DNA of 64,000 bases from Psilocybe azurescens. Lineage: Eukaryota > Basidiomycota > Agaricomycetes > Agaricales > Agrocybaceae. The DNA is taken from the NCBI GenBank assembly GCA_023853785.1, contig JAJIRX010001023.1, forward strand, positions 1 to 64,000, written 5' to 3'. Made by a program: the position numbers and the translations under genes. The notes beneath the pieces were generated by a model. It ran no database searches. It worked only from the letters and a program-made list of their open reading frames with translations, and had not been told where the DNA came from. Positions 1 to 11,296 of the stretch are shown here, piece after piece (the first letter of the stretch is position 1; every line of letters starts with the position of its first letter).

Positions 1-295
1 GAGGCAGGTGCAGGATCAACATCGGCTCGAACAGCCTTCTTGGGGTTTGCAGCAACGCTCTGAATGAGTTCTTCATTGTCAGATGCAGAGAGCAAGCTGT
101 CTTCGTTGTCCACAATATCGTCGACACCAGTCTGCACTTTATCGACAACTTTTACGTTTTTAGAGGTGGAATTCCCTGCAAACGCATACGAGAACCAACG
201 ACACTCGATCAACATAAGTGAGACATTGATGACAATCAGAGCAAGTCTAAACAGCGACTTACGGAGAACCAACGACAGAGGACTTGCAGCATCGT
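1..295 (-). CDS. Host gene interrupted by a gypsy element, downstream part (runs off left edge)
   Basis: On the minus strand, 295 down to 1 is open throughout in one frame. It encodes a strongly hydrophobic segment near its start (LFRLALIVINVSLMLIE) followed by a polar, acidic stretch, which suggests a single-pass membrane or signal-anchored protein. The first codons of the same gene lie at 10054-9993, on the far side of the gypsy element. Removing the element and one copy of a 4-bp target duplication restores the frame across the junction (...AVH-DAASPL...). The family is not recognised and the C-terminus is outside the window. The frame continuity is seen directly; that this is a disrupted gene is inference. 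Confidence 0.5.
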
Positions 296-972
296 TGATA
301 CGCACTGCAGTCCCCTATACTCAGTAAACCCATTTTCCAAGTTTTCCACACCATTTAGAGGGTTCAAATTGCCTACCAACATCTACTAAAGACCTCCAGG
401 GTACGACCAAGCCAATCGAAGGTAACCGAGGCCCAACTTTGGTCACTAAACACCTCAAAATGTCTTGGCTAGTCTTTACAGAGCATACCTGCGGTTTCGG
501 ATGATTTCTAATAGGTTTCGATATTTGTTTTAATTCATTTCCTTTTCTCTGCGCTACTCTGTACCATTTCCTGCTCCCCTTTGCTTGTTTAATTCCTTTT
601 CTGCTTTGATTAAACCCTTTAGAGTCTCAAGTTCTACCTATATAAGCTTATATGTAGTCTACTTTGAAGAATAGAACCTCATATCCCTGGTATATCGTAT
701 CTCACCGTCTCGAACTCAGAAACCGCGTCCTCGTAACTCGTTAGCACCCTCGTACCTCGTATTCAGCCCTCGAACATTGTATATCGTCACTCGGTCTCCC
801 TATCAAGCCTCGTAGAAGTTAGTACACTTCAACGTCCGACTCCTCATCACTGCCTACGCTCCCGAAACCTCGATTCGCAACCCTCAGAGCCACTCATTGC
901 GAAGTAGCTTGCCCAACCCCATTACTTAGATTTGTTTGTGTTTGTGCACGGCACGCCGCCGTAGGCATATCA
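296..972 (+). repeat. Gypsy 5' LTR
   Basis: 677 bp starting TGATACGC and ending CATATCA. It matches 9299-9992 nearly base for base apart from small indels. A TATA-like element (CTATATAAGC, about 638-648) lies inside and could be the element's promoter. The region after it is rich in CTCG-containing motifs. Confidence 0.92.
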
Positions 973-976
973 TTTG

Positions 977-990
977 TGGAGCCCACCGCG
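977..990 (+). other. Candidate primer-binding site of the gypsy element
   Basis: The sequence TGGAGCCCACCGCG begins four bases after the 5' LTR. Its TGG would pair with a tRNA 3' CCA end. Which tRNA primes cannot be decided by eye. Confidence 0.45.
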
Positions 991-1397
991 AGGGGTTTCA
1001 ACAAAAATTGCGCCTGGCAGTAAACGTCGGACTCGACGCCCTGCAGAACCTACAGATCGTCAGACTCGCAGTGTAACTCGGAACCTTAGAGACGAGCTTA
1101 TTGCTACTCTACAGAATCCCTCCAACCTTTCAGACACATTACCATTTACCAACACCCCTGCCGCAGGTCAGTACCCTTCGTATTTCTACCTCTATTCCAA
1201 CTTCTACACAGTTCAGTTCTCCGACACTATCTCCTTTAACCTCACTACCACCATCACCTTCACCTACAACCAGCACTAGCTCGCACACATTATATACTAG
1301 GCCTTACACCACACCCAGTATCTCGGAACAAACTCTATCTACCCAAGACAATTCTCCAACTCCGACCCCACCCATCGTAAACCTTATCACAGACACT

Positions 1398-2305
1398 ATG
1401 ACCCAACCTTTAGCACCTCCAGCTCCGCCTGCACCTTCGGCAGTTGCATCGCCGCTTATGCCTGTCCGAGGTGATCGATCGGCACCTCGCTTTGATCCGT
1501 TGAAACCTCGTGAACTCCGGCGCTACTTCACTGATCTTGAATATCACTTTACTCGGTCCGCAGTCACTTTAAACGCTGACAAGAAGGCTCATGCTACTCG
1601 GCTTCTCGATGTTGAGGTTGCAGACATTTGGGAAACTTTACCCTCTTTCTCGGACAATAACAAGACCTACCTAGACTTCAAGACAGATGTTCTGGCCCTC
1701 TACCCTGATGCAGCAGTTGACCAGAAATACTCTATGGCGGACCTCGACCTTCTCATTGGGACTCAACAGCGCCTCGGAATCAACAATATGTCTGAATTGG
1801 CAATTTATCACCGCCAGTTCATTGTCATAACCACGTTCCTCATCAATAAAGGCATTATCTCAATTACCGAGCAGTCACGAGCCTATGTTCGAGGTTTTCC
1901 CCACAAACCTGGGTCTCCATGGCGAATCGGCTTCAACTCAAACACCCGGATCATAGTCCAGCTATCCCATATGAAGTCAAGGACGTATTTGCCGCAGCCT
2001 CGTGGGTCCTCCAAGGCACTATTCAGGGCATTATCCAACCCCAGTCCATACTTCCCACCCAATCGGCTATAGTTGCGCCACCCCTTGGGACTCTATCAAG
2101 ACCGAGAATCTCAGTAGCATCCTTACGGAGTTCACCAAGTCCATTGTTGAGGCGCTTAGCCAAGCCAACCAACGCTCAACTTGGGGAAGCAGCTACCCTC
2201 GTTCGAGGTACCTCGTGCAACTTCTGTGGCAAGGAACACTTTATCCGAGAATGTGACCTTGTTGGCAGGTATATTCCGAGCTGGGAAATGCAAGAGGAAT
2301 ACTGA
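1398..2305 (+). pseudogene. gag: Gypsy Gag (frameshifted)
   Basis: From ATG 1398 the product begins with a Pro/Ala-rich segment, then a helical Gag region (PLKPRELRRYFTDLEYHF onwards). The frame shifts near 1920 and again near 2090. A zinc knuckle follows at about 2215-2255 (CNFCGKEHFIREC), of form CX2CX3HX4C, one residue short of the usual CX2CX4HX4C. The Gag structural and nucleic-acid-binding roles are inferred from this order. As sequenced it cannot give one protein. Confidence 0.75.
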
Positions 2306-3244
2306 AGGAAAGGTCGTACTACCTTCGGGATCATTCGTACCGAGGGATATCAAGGGCAACTTCCTTAAAGACCGGATTGATGAATGGCATCGGCAGAACC
2401 CTAATCAAATGGCCACGGGTTCGCTTATTGGAGCGATTGTGTCTACCCCAGATACCGGATCAACCTCTACCACTTTTGTTCCTACTTACCAACTTAGTAC
2501 CGAAGATCGGATTGCTTCCCTCCAAGCTGAGCTGTTCAATCTCAAATCTAAGCAACGAGGCTTCACCCCAGTCATACAAACTAGAGGACAGAAAGCCCGG
2601 AACACCAACGTCGAGCCTGAGGATGAGCCCATTAACCCCCACAAACTCGGTCTACACCCCCTCGAGATGCTACTCCGGCTCCAGTGCCACAACCTTTACC
2701 ACCTACAAACCCCATCGAGACACCGGAACACCCATTTAGGAATGCCAAAGAGCGCCACATATGCCCCACCCAGAGACCGAAATATTGGTGCACTACCTCC
2801 AAAGACACAGCCTGCCAAGAAACCTGAACCTGCATACAAGACTTTACCTCCGATCTATGATTACACTATTGCCGAAGCTGTCTACCAACGTTCACTCAAC
2901 AATCCTATCACTATCACTCAGAAGAGCTTCTATCCCTCTCCCTGAAGTCCGCGCTAGTTACCCGAAGTTACTACCAGTCGCAGGCAGCCCAATAACCCAG
3001 AGACCGTTCAGGTTGGAACCTTCAAACTGGTACAGGGGTAGCAATGTATCCGAAGTCCCCGATCAGACCGTTCCAAAAGCTGCTACTCAGACCCAGAGTC
3101 CACCTCTCAAGCCACCATTATTCCAGATATCTACGAGACTTACTATCGCAACTTGCGGCCTGGCGAAGCTCCAGATCCAGATCATCTTGTTGTTGCTAAG
3201 GAATCTGCAGCACTCCGGTCCATTTTCCCCTTGTTGACAATAAC

Positions 3245-3670
3245 ATGAAGGTAGAATGCATTATTGACTCTGGATGCCAGATTATTGCGATGTCCGAAGA
3301 AGTCTGCAATGACTTAGGGCTTATTTACGACCCCAGGATTATACTGCGGATGCAGTCTGCAAATGGGTCTATTGATAACTCGCTTGGCTTAGCTCGAAAC
3401 GTCCCCTTCCTTCTTGGCAATCTCACTCTCTATATGCAAGTTCATATCATCCGAGCCCCTGCTTACGATGTCCTCTTTGGGCGACCCTTTGACACCCTGA
3501 CTGAAAGTCTCATTCAGAACTATGCCAATGACGATCAGACCATTACAATCACCGATCCAAACACCGGACGAAAGGCTACTATTCCTACTCAGCCTCGAGG
3601 CAAAGCTCGATATCATACCCACAATAGGCCAAACATCATCGAGGTCTCTTACGGAAATTTTCAAGAATAG
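3245..3670 (+). pseudogene. Gypsy aspartic protease domain
   Basis: One open frame of 141 codons carries the retropepsin signature IIDSGCQI near its start and a downstream hydrophobic AYDVLFGRPF segment, the usual second half of a gypsy protease. It would cleave the polyprotein. It lies between the zinc-knuckle region and the reverse transcriptase, as expected. It is separated from both by stops, so it is a domain within a broken pol. Confidence 0.75.
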
Positions 3671-3899
3671 AGGATCTAGCCAGCCATGAGGGCGAAATTG
3701 CACTCTCAGTCACTCTAGACAACGAGGGCAAGCCTTTCATCGAAGCCTATCAGCTGTTAGATTCCTCAAAACCAGACTATTCCACTTCCTATCTTACTGC
3801 CTGTGATTTATTTTCTATTCCAGTCGATGCAAATCTCAAGTCCTCGCCTGCCTTTGCTTCGTTATTTAATTTTGGATCTACCATTCTAATACTTCTGCT

Positions 3900-5420
3900 T
3901 TGTTGTCCTCAGCCTCACCTGATACTCAGAACATTCCACTACCGAAGCCTACCTCTAGAACGGCTACTCCTGTAACATCTACTCTAGCTTCTGAATCTAC
4001 CAATAACATTTCGAAAACACCAAACACAACGTACTCTGAACCCACAAAGTCTTTTTCCCCTTCGTCTCACACCAAGCCCAAGTCCCACTCCCCCAATGTG
4101 TCATCATTCCTTGCCCGGAAAAAGTACAAACCAGTCGCATTGAAGGTCCGGCCAGTCATCGCCAATGTGCCTGAAAAGTTTCGAATTATCCGTGACATCA
4201 AAGGCGATCCTCTGGAGACCTTACCAACCCTAAATCCCAACCCTCCACCCTTCGAGCCTCGAGGTCGTTACACCGAGGAACGCAGAGCACAGTTTGATAA
4301 AGCTAATGACTCGGGATTTCTCTGGCCTGCCGAAAAGGAACTTTTACATCATTTTATGACGCTTCATAACGATGGATTTGCGTGGAATGACACAGAGCGA
4401 GGTCACTTTCGAGAAGATTTCTTCCCTCCAGTCGAGATCCCTGTTGTCGAACACAAGCCTTGGGTACTTGAAACATCCCTATTCCACCTGGGATTCATCA
4501 GCAGGTTTGTGAAATTATCCAGAAGAAAATCGATGCCGGTGTATTTGAACCTTCTAACTCCTCGTACCGGTCTCGATGGTTCTGCGTTGTCAAGAAGGAT
4601 GGCACCTCGCTTCGCATTGTCCAGTCTCTGAACCCCTTAATGCTGTCACAATTGCACACTCTGGAGTTCCCCATTCACAGAACAGCTTCGCAGAACAGTT
4701 TGCAGCCAGGGCCTGCGGTGGTATGCTAGACCTCTATGTTGGATATGACGAAAGGGCCCTTGCAGAAGCCTCTAGAGACCTCACTACATTTCAGACCCCT
4801 TCGGTGCACTTCGACTTACCACTCTTCCTATGGGTTGGACGAATTCAGTTCCAATCTTTCATGACGACGTCACATATATCCTTCGACCAGAAATCCCACA
4901 TATCACTATTCCTTACATTGACGATGTGCCTGTTCGAGGCCCAGCCACTCGATATATCCTTCCAGATGGCAATTTCGAGACTATCCCCAAGAACCACGGC
5001 ATTCGACGATTTGTCTGGGAACACTTCCAAGGTCTCAATCGAATTGTTCAACGCATGAAATACTGTGGAGGAACATTCTCAGGATTCAAGTCTATTCTTT
5101 GTGCACCGGAGATTACTGTACTTGGACATCGCTGTACCTCGGAGGGCCGCTTACCAGACACATCACGCGTTGCAGCTATCTCAAATTGGGGCCCATGTGC
5201 TTCTTTAACAGATGTCCGAGCCTTTCTGGGTACCATTGGAGTTTGTCGTCTTTTTATTCAGGGCTTTGCACATCGTGCACATCATCTCACGAAGCTACTA
5301 CGCAAGGATGCACCCTTCGAGTTTGGTCCAGCTCAGATCGAAGCCCAAGAGGACCTTAAGAAAGCCTTGCTTGCCTCGCCTGCACTTGACCCATTAACTA
5401 TGACTCCGAGGCACCGGTAA
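3900..5420 (+). pseudogene. pol: Gypsy reverse transcriptase (broken)
   Basis: A linker rich in Ser/Thr leads into a reverse transcriptase spread over three frames (about 4140-4560, 4576-4830, 4830-5420). The catalytic motif YIDDVPVRGP is at about 4914-4940. It is followed by thumb and connection sequence (LGHRCTSEGR, DVRAFLGTIG) typical of Ty3/gypsy. Frameshifts near 4500 and 4830 break the enzyme. The YIDD box and the order protease-RT-RNase H-integrase fix the class. Confidence 0.85.
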
Positions 5421-5970
5421 TCCTCTCTGTAGACACTTCATACATTGCTATAGGACATATTCTTAGCCAGTGTGATCCCAACAACCCTCGACTCCGCTAC
5501 TATGCTCGTTTTGGCTCTATCACCCTCAATAACCGCGCGAATCCCGCTTTTCACAGCCCAAATTAGAACTCTATGGCCTCTATCGTTCCTTCCGAGCTCT
5601 CAAACTTTACCTTATTGGACTTCGAAACCTTACTCGTCGAGGTTGATGCTAAATATATCAAGGGAATGCTAGCCAACCCAGACATCGCACCATCAGCCTC
5701 TATCAATCGCTGGATCATATCTATTCTTACCTTCCATTTCACTCTAGTACACGTCCCAGGTGTTTTCCATGGCCCAGACGGACTCTCATGGCGTACAGCA
5801 CAGCCAGGAGATAAGCCTGAACCTCCAGATGACTTTGATGACTGGATCGATAATCTCCACGGCTTCGTACACATGATAAACCCCACGCATTCCGCTCGAA
5901 TCTCACAACCTCCTATCTTAATCTATGTTGGCGAACCCACACCCCATCTTGAACCTCGAACCGAGGTCTA
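5421..5970 (+). pseudogene. Gypsy RNase H region
   Basis: VDTSYIAIGHILSQ (from about 5430) begins an RNase H-like domain. It continues after a frameshift near 5570 as LLVEVDAKYIKGML, and ends with LVHVPGVFHGPDGLSW, the typical gypsy RNase H C-terminal histidine/aspartate segment. It would degrade the RNA strand during reverse transcription. It is frameshifted. Confidence 0.7.
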
Positions 5971-7423
5971 GTGCAGAGCCGAACACTTCTGAAACATCTT
6001 ACTCTATTATTCCACGCTCAGAGAAGGCTATCAAGGCTGATCTACGTCTTGAAATGGTTCGCACATGGCATGAAAACGCTCGGTCGGCCTCGCGACATGT
6101 CTGACAGTGACTACGAGACTTTTGTAAGATATTGCACAGAGTTCTTTGTTGATTCAGGACGACTCTGGCGCAAGGACTCTCAAGGAAAGCACAAGCTTGT
6201 AGTATCGCAGCAACGTCGACTCTTCATTTTAACATCAGGACACGAGGATACTGGACACCACGGCTTCTATGCAACAAATTCCCTCATCTCGGAACGATAC
6301 TGGTGGCCATACCTGGGTTTTGATATCTCGTGGTTCATCCGTACCTGTCATCTGTGCCAGCTTGAAGGACTCAGAACGTACTAATTCCCCTGTTGTTGCG
6401 ATGCCAGCACCTTTATTCTCCAAGGTATACATGGACACTATGTTTCTTCCAAAGTCTGGTGGCTATCGATATCTCATCCAGGCTCGTTGCTCTCTCATTC
6501 ACTATCCTGAGTTTGGTATGCTCGCAACCCGGAAACTGCTAAGACTGTTGGTGACTTCATCTTCCAAGAACTAATATGTCGACATGGGCTTCTCACCGAG
6601 ATTGTTACTGATAACGGTTCTGCTATCCTCAAGGCCACTGCTTACCTCGCCCCAGAAGTACAAAATCAAGCACATTCGGTATCTCGGGGTACAACTCTCG
6701 TGCCAATGGTATTGTTGAGCGTTCGCATTTCGACATCAGACAGGCTCTATTCAAGGTAGCTAACGGAGACCAAGCCAAATGGAGCCAGAGCACATTTCCT
6801 GTATTCATGGCAGACCGAATCACTGTTCGTCGTCGCATGGGCTGTTCCCCACACTTCGGACTTACTGGAACTCACCCTATTCTTCCATTCGATATTGCCG
6901 AAGCCAATTACCTCCTTCCACCCCCAGATTCTATCCTTTCCACTACAGATCTCATTTCACGCCGTGGTATAGCACTCCAAAAGCGTCAGAGAAGACCTGG
7001 AGAAACTTCGCTCAAAGGTTTACGAGGCTCGTGTACAGGCAGCCATTCGCTTCGAGACAGAACATGCTCATACCATCCGAAACTACGACTTCAAGCTAGG
7101 AGACCTTGTTTTGATTCGGAATACCGCAATCGAGAAGGCGTTAAACAGGAAGATGCGTGCAAGATACCTTGGTCCCCTTATTGTCATTTCACGAAACAAG
7201 GGAGGCGCATATATTGTCGCAGAACTGGATGGGTCACTATTTGATAGGCCCATAGCTGCTTTTCGAGTCATCCCCTACTTCACACGAACATCCATATCTC
7301 TTCCCCCTCGACGAACTCCTTGATGTATCACAAACACGGTTACGAGACCTCGAGGATACTCTTCTGGACGACCCTGATGAAGAAGATCATCCTATGGACA
7401 TCGATGCAAGCCTCGGTGACTGA
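5971..7423 (+). pseudogene. Gypsy integrase with C-terminal domain (broken)
   Basis: The HHCC zinc finger is at about 6240-6360 (GHEDTGHHG ... TCHLCQ). The catalytic core follows in several frames, with IVTDNGS at about 6600-6620. A C-terminal segment ([14 protein letters not shown] ... [11 protein letters not shown]) at about 7150-7230 matches the integrase C-terminal DNA/chromatin-binding part of this group. An acidic tail ends at TGA 7421-7423. Several frameshifts are present. Confidence 0.8.
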
Positions 7424-7454
7424 GGACAGTCAAGATTTCAGTAGGGAGGAGATA
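7418..7454 (+). repeat. Upstream copy of the 37-bp polypurine-tract repeat
   Basis: This 37-base segment (beginning GACTGAGGACAGTCAA) recurs at 9264-9300 with two mismatches. It overlaps the pol stop codon here, while the other copy ends exactly at the 3' LTR. The two copies bracket the antisense gene. Confidence 0.85.
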
Positions 7455-7767
7455 AGTCCATTATTCGTCATCGTTTCCCATACCCCATATTTTTCAAAAC
7501 TTTCAACTTTACTGTTCCAGATATTTTGAATTATTATTTATGCTTCGAGACTTCGTTCCTCTTGATTTAGAATCCTTTCCTATTTCCCAAACACATACTC
7601 GCCCTTTCATTCCAAGTTTATTTTGTTCCTATTTTAGATAGAAAGTCGCATTTATATTACAGTGCGCGGTCTTTCGAGGCTAAGGCTATGATGAGTTACT
7701 GAGCCTTAGTCTTGATATTTAATTCACTTTTACTTCAAAAATTCCATTCTGAACTTCGATTGCAAAC

Positions 7768-9121
7768 TCATTTATATTTAAATACCCTTCTAAAATACTT
7801 ATTTCGAAAACTTCCACCTACTTCCTTGTCATGATATTGATAGACAGCTTCTTTGCCTTCTCGAACTTCTCCTTCATAATCCTTCTCCCTGACTTCAAGC
7901 GCAGCAAAATCCTCCGAAAGCGATAGCATGGAGTCTTGAAGAGCCACCATAGTGGCACCGAGGGCTCTTCATACGAGCCCCAAGACCTGCCCTATCTGCG
8001 CTGATGCTACCATACATACCTTGTGCCTCGCCAAATAACCGGAGGGCCTCGTCGACTCTCGTATCGACCTCAGGAGTAGACACCGACTGACCAGAGCCTC
8101 GGTCTTCGACGTCCATAGCCTCGACACGTGCTTCGAGGGTTTCCAGCGAGGGTCCAGGAGTTACAGCTGATGATGGGACGACATACAGATAGTCATTGAT
8201 GCGAACTGGCTGAGGATCAAGGAGATGCGTACATGCGGTGTTGTATATGGGACCTAGCTGCAGAGAAGGCACAGACTCAAGGTCAACTCGGCTGCTTCGA
8301 GACCGGACGCTCCGAGGTTCCGCCTTCGAGGGAGATGCCTCAGACTCGGCCTTACGCCTTCAAACTCCACTCTGCGAAGGGTTGAGGATATCGTCGGTCC
8401 TGGTTGAAAAGAACAGGTGGATTGAGCTTTCCTGCATGGTTCGCACTTGATCTTGCGATTGCCTTTAAGCACCTTCCGAAGCCTGTCGACATCGGACACA
8501 TCGAGGAGATCAAAGAGGGCCTTTGCAAGAAGGCAATTGCGTCCTGCAGAAGAACAGCCAAGACACTGAAATGACATTAGGACTTGGTCTCAAAGTCTGG
8601 AACATCAGAAAACGCACCTTGGCAGCCTCCATATCAACAAAATCCGACTTCGACATCTCAGCCTCAGCCTTCCTCCCCTTCCCTCGCAGCCCTCTGACTA
8701 GAGCCCGGAGCCACATCCACCTTCTCGACCTTAACCCTGACTTTGGATGGCCTATCTGGAAGCTCAAAGAGAAGCAAGGCATCGACATCTATAGGTTCTG
8801 GAATAGCTTGCTTGAGCTCCTCACGAAGCTTCGCCGAGCTTCGAAAGATTATTCAAGTCACCCCTAGCTTCTTCAGTTGAGCATGAAGGTCATGATACCC
8901 AGTGTCGTCAGGCACCAGTACAGGGTTTTCGAGGTCCTAAGCGCTCTACCATCGCCCTGGTAGAAGGTCAACTACAAGGGTAATCAGCTACAAGCCTGGT
9001 GAGGAGCTGGCAACAAGTGACATACCAAATGACTATTCAAGACCATCATATCCACCTCCCCAGTCAAGTTCCCTATGGCCAGAAGTGCCTGGTATGCTGC
9101 AGAAAGAGATAGAGACGACAT
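7768..9121 (-). pseudogene. Antisense spliced gene inside the gypsy element, paired CX2CX6C motifs
   Basis: Reading right to left, ATG 9121 opens a 32-codon exon ending at a clean GTATGT donor (9025). An exon from about 8931 continues DLENPVLVPDD, is interrupted by TGA at 8855-8853 where CGA would keep the frame, and goes on with LREELKQAIPEPIDVDALLL. A further intron precedes an exon with CLGCSSAGRNC and, about 31 residues later, CEPCRKAQSTC: two CX2CX6C half-sites like a stretched Zn2Cys6 cluster. The C-terminal part is acidic and probably coiled-coil (LEVREKDYEGEVREG), after a frameshift near 7950. A DNA-binding role is only inference from the cysteines. As sequenced it is broken. Confidence 0.6.
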
Positions 9122-9263
9122 AGTGCCAAAATTGGAATAGTATGGTGAAAGATCAGGTCAGAGGAAGGGCACCCTGCTTTGGCCGACTTCTGGTCACGCC
9201 ACACGTCACACATCGGGTCGCATCTCAAACTTCGTCACACTCGGCTTGTCATGGCTCAAGGTT

Positions 9264-9300
9264 GACTGAGGACAGTCAACATTTCAGTAGGGAGGAGATG
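9264..9300 (+). repeat. Downstream copy of the 37-bp repeat, with polypurine tract
   Basis: Second copy of the 7418-7454 repeat. Its purine-rich end (AGTAGGGAGGAGA, 9286-9298) lies immediately before the 3' LTR start TGATAC at 9299, the position expected for the plus-strand primer. Confidence 0.8.
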
Positions 9301-9992
9301 ATACGCACTGCAGTCCCCTATACTCAGTAAACCCATTTTCCAAGTTTTCCACACCATTTAGAGGGTTCAAATTGCCTACCAACATCTACTAAAGACCTCC
9401 AGGGTACGACCGAAGCCAATCGAAGGTAACCGAGGCCCAACCGAACACCCCTTGGTCACTAAACACCTCAAAATGTCTTGGCTAGTCTTCACAGAGCATA
9501 CCTGCGGTTTCTGGATGATTTCTAATAGGTTTCGATATTTGTTTTAATTCATTTCCTTTCTCTGGCGCTTTACTCTGTACCATTTCCTGCTCCCCTTTGC
9601 TTGTTTAATTCCTTTTCTGCTTTGATTAAACCCTTTAGAGTCTCAAGTTCTACCTATATAAGCTTATATGTAGTCTACTTTGAAGAATAGAACCTCATAT
9701 CCCTGGTATATCGTTGTATCTCACCGTCTCGAACTCAGAAACCGGCGTCTCGTAACTCGTTAGCACCCTCGTACCTCGTATTCAGCCCTCGAACATTGTA
9801 TATCGTCACTCGGTCTCCTATCAAGCCTCGTAGAAGTTAGTACACTTCAACGTCCGACTCCTCATCACTGCCTACGCTCCCGAAACCTCGATTCGCAACC
9901 CTCAGAGCCACTCATTGCGAAGTAGCTTGCCCAACCCCATTACTTAGATTTGTTTGTGTTTTGTGCACGGCACGCCGCTCGTAGGCATATCA
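9299..9992 (+). repeat. Gypsy 3' LTR
   Basis: 694 bp, TGATACGC...CATATCA. It carries the same TATA-like segment and CTCG-rich region as the 5' LTR, with small insertions (for example near 9440-9450) that account for the 17-bp length difference. That divergence, together with the damaged gag/pol, suggests an old insertion. Confidence 0.92.
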
Positions 9993-10054
9993 ACGTGAAC
10001 AGCAACACGGCGAACCTTTGAAACGGAAGTAGAGTTAGGATCGATTGAAACCAT
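9993..10054 (-). CDS. First codons of the interrupted host gene
   Basis: An ATG at 10054 (minus strand) opens about 20 codons (MVSIDPNSTSVSKVRR...) that run straight into the gypsy right LTR boundary at 9992/9993. The reading frame continues in the open segment 295-1 left of the element. The start was chosen because it is the only ATG in this short open stretch. The short length makes this weak without the join to the left part. Confidence 0.45.
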
Positions 10055-11230
10055 GGTGCACGATATATAAAAAGACAAAGAGAAGCTAGAATCCAGCAAG
10101 ACAGAGAAAGTTCAACGCAAGGAATGCTTTGAGGTCTGACTTAATGCGACATCGACAGAGGTTTATATATGTTTTCCAAGGCCATGCAAACCGTTGAAAA
10201 ACGAGACAAGTTCAACAACCAAGCCAGATAGGAGAGACACAAGCCGACGGACAACACAAAGAACGATATCCGTCGGAGTCCATGGAGTACACACAGAACA
10301 CTGTCCCTGATATCAGCTGAAAAAAAAAAAAAAAAAAAAAACGTATATGAGCCTCTAAAACACAAAAGCATATTAAGCGGATAGTTACAGATCCGGATTC
10401 AAAGTTAACGGAGCAATTGACAGTAAATTGGAAGCTAGCATATCCTAAGCGGCTAAAACAAAGGAGCTAAAAAAGGTGAAACACACCATAAAGGCGACAA
10501 AGCAACAAACTGTAAAGCACCGCAGATATTGATGCATGGAAACTGCAACAGAAAAACCGAGAGCGCCCCAAAGCGTTAAAATTTCCGATGTGAAAATGGC
10601 GACTGTCAAGGCAGGTTCGTCAATACACGAAATACGGCATCATAAAATATATGGACTACAATATCACCTTAAACCATCAATCGAAAACATACAAGGAGAT
10701 AAAAGTGGATACAAGGAGAGAAAACAACACAATAAAAGACGTGAAGACTGTACCAAATATAAAGGAAACTGTATATTCAAATACGAATATATGAGCAGAG
10801 TGGCCGTGAAAAAAGAAAAAGAAAAAGAACATGCACAAGAGCACGATATGAAGTCACATGCCGCATACCGACAATGTCAAAGCAAAAGGCAACACGAACC
10901 GAGTGAAAACGAACTAGTCTTAAAGGAGAGAACAGAATGAAAACAAAAATAATGGAGTAGAGAAACATACGAGCATTCTGATGCGATCAAAGAAAGGAGC
11001 ACGAAAGTCCGAAACCAACGACGGACAGTTGAAGAGACGAAAGGGAAGTAAACAGAAAAGAAAAAGGCAAAAAATGGGACAGGAAGGAGACAAAAAAAAA
11101 AAAAAAGGGATAGCTCCGATCAATGTATCGACTCATTGCATGCCCGAGGACATGTCAAAGCCAACGAACTCACGTACATCTCTTTTTTAAAAAATTAATA
11201 ATGAGTTTATAAGTTCAGTCGACCATAAAA
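10055..11230. other. A-rich stretch without a recognisable gene
   Basis: Purine-rich sequence with a run of 22 A residues (10320-10341) and another A tract at about 11090-11106. The short open frames here (for example 10536-10940) have low-complexity Lys/Glu-rich products and no domain. Nothing convincing is seen. Confidence 0.6.
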
Positions 11231-11296
11231 GTGAAGAGCGCCGTCTGGGAACACCACGAAGACCATCCAAGGATACGAATACCCTCACTCTTCCAA

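Larger units (their letters stand above)
296..9992 (+). mobile_element. Ty3/gypsy LTR retrotransposon with extra antisense gene
   Basis: Two long direct repeats (296-972 and 9299-9992) beginning TGATACGC and ending CATATCA flank an internal region. Its domains are in gypsy order: gag with a zinc knuckle, aspartic protease, reverse transcriptase with YIDD, RNase H, then integrase with an HHCC finger and a C-terminal chromodomain-like region. The flanks are TCGT (292-295) and ACGT (9993-9996), a probable 4-bp target duplication with one mismatch. Gag and pol are spread over many frames with numerous frameshifts, so the copy is dead as sequenced. Between the end of pol and the 3' LTR lies about 1.8 kb with a spliced gene on the opposite strand, which is unusual. 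Confidence 0.92.

Noticed and set aside
974..1279. Open frame starting just after the gypsy 5' LTR
   Set aside because: It overlaps the primer-binding region in a different frame from Gag and shows no Gag-like features.
10141..10371. Minus-strand frame with a poly-Phe run
   Set aside because: The run is the translation of a 22-base A tract. There is no further support.
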